Part shown: piece after piece, positions 5,697-7,279 of the stretch
Layout of the letters: every line of letters starts with the position of its first letter
Numbering within the stretch: the first letter of the stretch is position 1
Assembly: GCA_021647345.1 (NCBI GenBank)
Contig: JAKIUX010000040.1
Coordinates: forward strand, 1-7,279
Reading direction: 5' to 3'
DNA: 7,279 nt
DNA from: Hydrogenimonas sp.
GTDB lineage: Bacteria > Campylobacterota > Campylobacteria > Campylobacterales > Hydrogenimonadaceae
Notes under the pieces: generated by a model
Database searches by the model: none
Told to the model about the DNA's origin: nothing
What the model saw: the letters and a program-made list of their open reading frames with translations, nothing else
Program-made: the position numbers and the translations under genes

Positions 5697-5938
5697 ACAA
5701 GAATTTCTTGCGAGAGGAGGTTTGGACCCTATGTACATCGTGCCATGCCGATAAGCGCTCGAAAAGGAGATACATAGAACTATTCAAAATGAGAAAATTG
5801 GCTGATAAAAAGTTGATTCGTGGAGATTTTGTTTGTATAACATGCCACAACCCCCACTCTTCCGATAGAGCATATCTTTTAAAAGAAGATTACAGCGGCA
5901 TCGAAAATGTCTGCTTGACATTTTCAGAGGGAGAGTGA
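5678..5938 (+). pseudogene. Frameshifted C-terminal part of the preceding multihaem cytochrome
   Basis: In the frame beginning with CCT at 5678 the sequence reads PHSSDVNKNFLREEVWTLC, with haem motifs CTSCH and CITCH, and runs to TGA 5936-5938. It aligns block by block with the end of the downstream paralogue: PHGSN / FLRKKVW, LCITCHADK, CISCHNPHVS. Compared with that paralogue it is worn. The stretch between the two haems is shorter and lacks the HP pair (GKPHP in the paralogue). The terminal haem motif is replaced by CLTFS (5912-5926) where CXXCH is expected. I saw no independent start with a ribosome site. It is the rest of the 4890 gene rather than a gene of its own. Confidence 0.78.
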
Positions 5939-6954
5939 TGGTGAAAAAGCTATTTTTAATATTTTGCATGGCGGCCTTCACTTCTCTTTTTGCCTTCCCC
6001 AGAGAGGTTGAGCTTGTAAAACCGTACGGGCAAGATATCTACCTAACAAAATTTGCCGCTGTTGTCATTAATCTTTCAGATAGCGGTGCTACAAAGGTTT
6101 TTGCTAAAGTTGGAGAAAAAAAGAGAATCGAACGCACGATTCCGGCTGGAAGGTCCTACTTCTGTTTTACGGTAGAGCTGAGAGAAGGTGTAAACAAGAT
6201 AACAATAGAGTTGTATAGAGGTGATGAAAAAATTTTCAAAGCGGTAAGAACCGTATATAGAGGTTCATTGATCGATAAAAAATTCAAATACTCTACAAAG
6301 TTTTTTAAAAAGCAGTTTTTTCATACCCCTGAAAAAGAGAGAGTTTGTGCATCATGTCACAATATGAAAATGAATGAGAAAAAGGGTGTAGCTTTCGAAA
6401 ATATCACCGAGTCTAACTGTTTTGGCTGCCACTACCCCGTTGCTACCGACAAATTCCTGCACGCCCCGGCGGCGAACTGGTTATGTGCCACAAGCTGCCA
6501 TACAGGCAAAGTCGGCAGGTTCAACAAAAAGGACGAGGAAGAGTCTAAATATCTTTATCCTGATCCTATAGCTTCTAACTGCTTCTCATGTCATAAAAAG
6601 TTTAAAGAGAGATTTTACAGAGAAAAGTATAGGCATGAACCGGTAGACAACGGCAGATGCAATAGGTGCCACGATCCACACGGCTCCAATATTAGCAATA
6701 TGTTTTTAAGAAAGAAGGTGTGGAGTTTATGCATAACATGTCACGCAGATAAAAAAAGAAGAGGGCATGTGGTGCGAACGTTTTCCGGCAAACCGCACCC
6801 TACCAAAGGTGTTAAAGATCCAACCAGCAAAAAGGGTGAAGAGTTAAGCTGTATAAGCTGCCATAATCCACATGTATCAAATAATGGATATATGCTAAAA
6901 GGATATGTAGGTAGTGGTACTATGCTATGGTGTAAACGGTGCCATAAAAAATGA
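5938..6954 (+). CDS. Secreted octahaem cytochrome c with N-terminal beta-rich domain
   Basis: I place the start at ATG 5938, which overlaps the upstream TGA by one base, with GAGGGAG (5927-5933) four bases before it. GTG at 5935 or 5941 is possible. The product is 338 residues with a signal peptide (MVKKLFLIFCMAAFTSLFA, cleavage before FPREV). A cysteine-poor beta-rich domain covers about 22-110. Eight haem sites follow (numbered from 5938): CASCH 137, CFGCH 161, CATSCH 183 (three residues between the cysteines), CFSCH 215, CNRCH 241, CITCH 265, CISCH 305 and CKRCH 332. CHDPHGSN and CHNPHVSN mark paired-CXXCH units. It lacks a membrane anchor, so it should be free in the periplasm or carried to the surface. 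It is the intact partner of the broken gene at 4890-5938 and the last cytochrome of the operon. Confidence 0.92.
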   Translation: MVKKLFLIFCMAAFTSLFAFPREVELVKPYGQDIYLTKFAAVVINLSDSGATKVFAKVGEKKRIERTIPAGRSYFCFTVELREGVNKITIELYRGDEKIFKAVRTVYRGSLIDKKFKYSTKFFKKQFFHTPEKERVCASCHNMKMNEKKGVAFENITESNCFGCHYPVATDKFLHAPAANWLCATSCHTGKVGRFNKKDEEESKYLYPDPIASNCFSCHKKFKERFYREKYRHEPVDNGRCNRCHDPHGSNISNMFLRKKVWSLCITCHADKKRRGHVVRTFSGKPHPTKGVKDPTSKKGEELSCISCHNPHVSNNGYMLKGYVGSGTMLWCKRCHKK

Positions 6955-7015
6955 GCTCATGATATTAAATGAGATTGTAATGTATGTTATGATAGAAAGA
7001 TAGTTTAAATTTTTA

Positions 7016-7021
7016 TATACT
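7016..7021 (+). promoter_or_regulatory. Candidate -10 for the last gene
   Basis: TATACT follows the T-run TTTAAATTTT in an AT-rich stretch. Transcription would begin near 7028, at the left arm of the stem-loop 7026-7074, so that hairpin would form the extreme 5' end of the message. There is no clear -35. Alternatively the gene is read through from the cytochrome operon, since I see no convincing terminator after 6954. Confidence 0.3.
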
Positions 7022-7025
7022 GATA

Positions 7026-7074
7026 TTACGCAAGAGTTTTGGTAGACATTGCAATATTTTAAACTTTTGCGTAA
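7026..7074. repeat. 14-bp inverted repeat / stem-loop before the last gene
   Basis: TTACGCAAGAGTTT (7026-7039) pairs with AAACTTTTGCGTAA (7061-7074) over 14 positions, with 13 Watson-Crick pairs and one G-U, around a 21-base loop. No T-run follows on either strand, so it is not a standard intrinsic terminator. It ends 42 bases before ATG 7117. It may stabilise the 5' end of that message, process the 3' end of the cytochrome operon, or bind a dimeric regulator. The structure is seen directly; the role is open. Confidence 0.6.
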
Positions 7075-7116
7075 GTTCAGAAGAAAGTTTAAAAATAAAG
7101 AAACTGGAGAAATAAG

Positions 7117-7279
7117 ATGAGAAAATTAAAGGTATCTATTGCGGCAGCATTGCTATTGACTGGAGTTTCATTGAGTGCTGAGACGAAAAGCTCTTTTAAC
7201 GATCGTGCTTATACATCGGTTATAAAACTGGCGGAAAAGGGTAATCAAAATGCGCTTTTCCCTCTTGGTGGTAGGAACT
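7117..7279 (+). CDS. Exported protein of unknown function (partial, N-terminus only)
   Basis: ATG 7117 is preceded by GGAG (7106-7109) at a spacing of 7 bases. The 54 codons present encode a clear signal peptide, MRKLKVSIAAALLLTGVSLSA, with cleavage likely before ETKSS. Then comes about 33 mature residues including SSFNDRAYTSVIKLAEKGNQ. No CXXCH motif and no lipobox appear in this part. I do not recognise the family. Position after a multihaem cytochrome operon makes an outer-membrane or periplasmic partner plausible, but nothing in the short visible part proves a beta-barrel. The 162-base gap and the stem-loop in front suggest it may be its own transcription unit. Confidence 0.8.
   Translation, partial: MRKLKVSIAAALLLTGVSLSAETKSSFNDRAYTSVIKLAEKGNQNALFPLGGRN

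Noticed and set aside
2041..6954. A nitrite reductase (nrfHA) operon
   Set aside because: The NrfH-like gene is present, but no CXXCK haem motif or NrfA-like protein occurs in any frame of the window.
6951..6973. Hairpin CTCAT/ATGAG right after the last cytochrome gene, as the operon terminator
   Set aside because: The stem has only 5 bp and no T-run follows.

Overview
The window looks like chromosomal DNA of a Campylobacterota (epsilonproteobacterial) member. The sequence is AT-rich with many AGA/ATA/AAA codons, gene starts read MKK..., a T-tract promoter of the Campylobacter type is visible, and the content is periplasmic electron transfer. This is inference from style and gene families; no marker gene is present to fix the genus.

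Left part (1-1496, all minus strand): three small secreted proteins, apparently transcribed separately. They are a monoheme class I cytochrome c (1182-1496), a secreted protein of unknown function (640-1029) and the start of a NrfJ-like lipoprotein that runs off the left edge (1-430). The first two each have a good extended -10 promoter.

Middle (1497-2040): a 544-base AT-rich divergent regulatory region. It holds a plus-strand promoter candidate with periodic T-tracts, a 17-base palindrome and an enriched TCTTGA/TCAAGA half-site. Just before the first cytochrome gene there is a long, strongly base-paired leader element (1949-2002).

Right part (2041-6954, plus strand): a tight operon of five c-type cytochrome genes. 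A tetraheme NapC/NrfH-type quinol dehydrogenase is followed by two related membrane-anchored cytochromes (3 hemes, and 12 hemes if read in full) and two related secreted cytochromes with an N-terminal beta-rich domain (7 recognisable hemes if the frame is restored, and 8 hemes). About 34 haem sites are encoded. The layout suggests electrons leave the quinol pool through the NrfH-like protein and pass through a chain of multihaem carriers, but no terminal reductase is visible. Two of the five genes are interrupted: the 12-haem gene by an in-frame TGA at 4656-4658, and the next gene by a one-base frameshift near 5678. Clear haem-binding sequence continues beyond both lesions.

Right edge (6955-7279): an intergenic region with a 14-bp stem-loop, then the first 54 codons of an exported protein (7117 onward) that I do not recognise.
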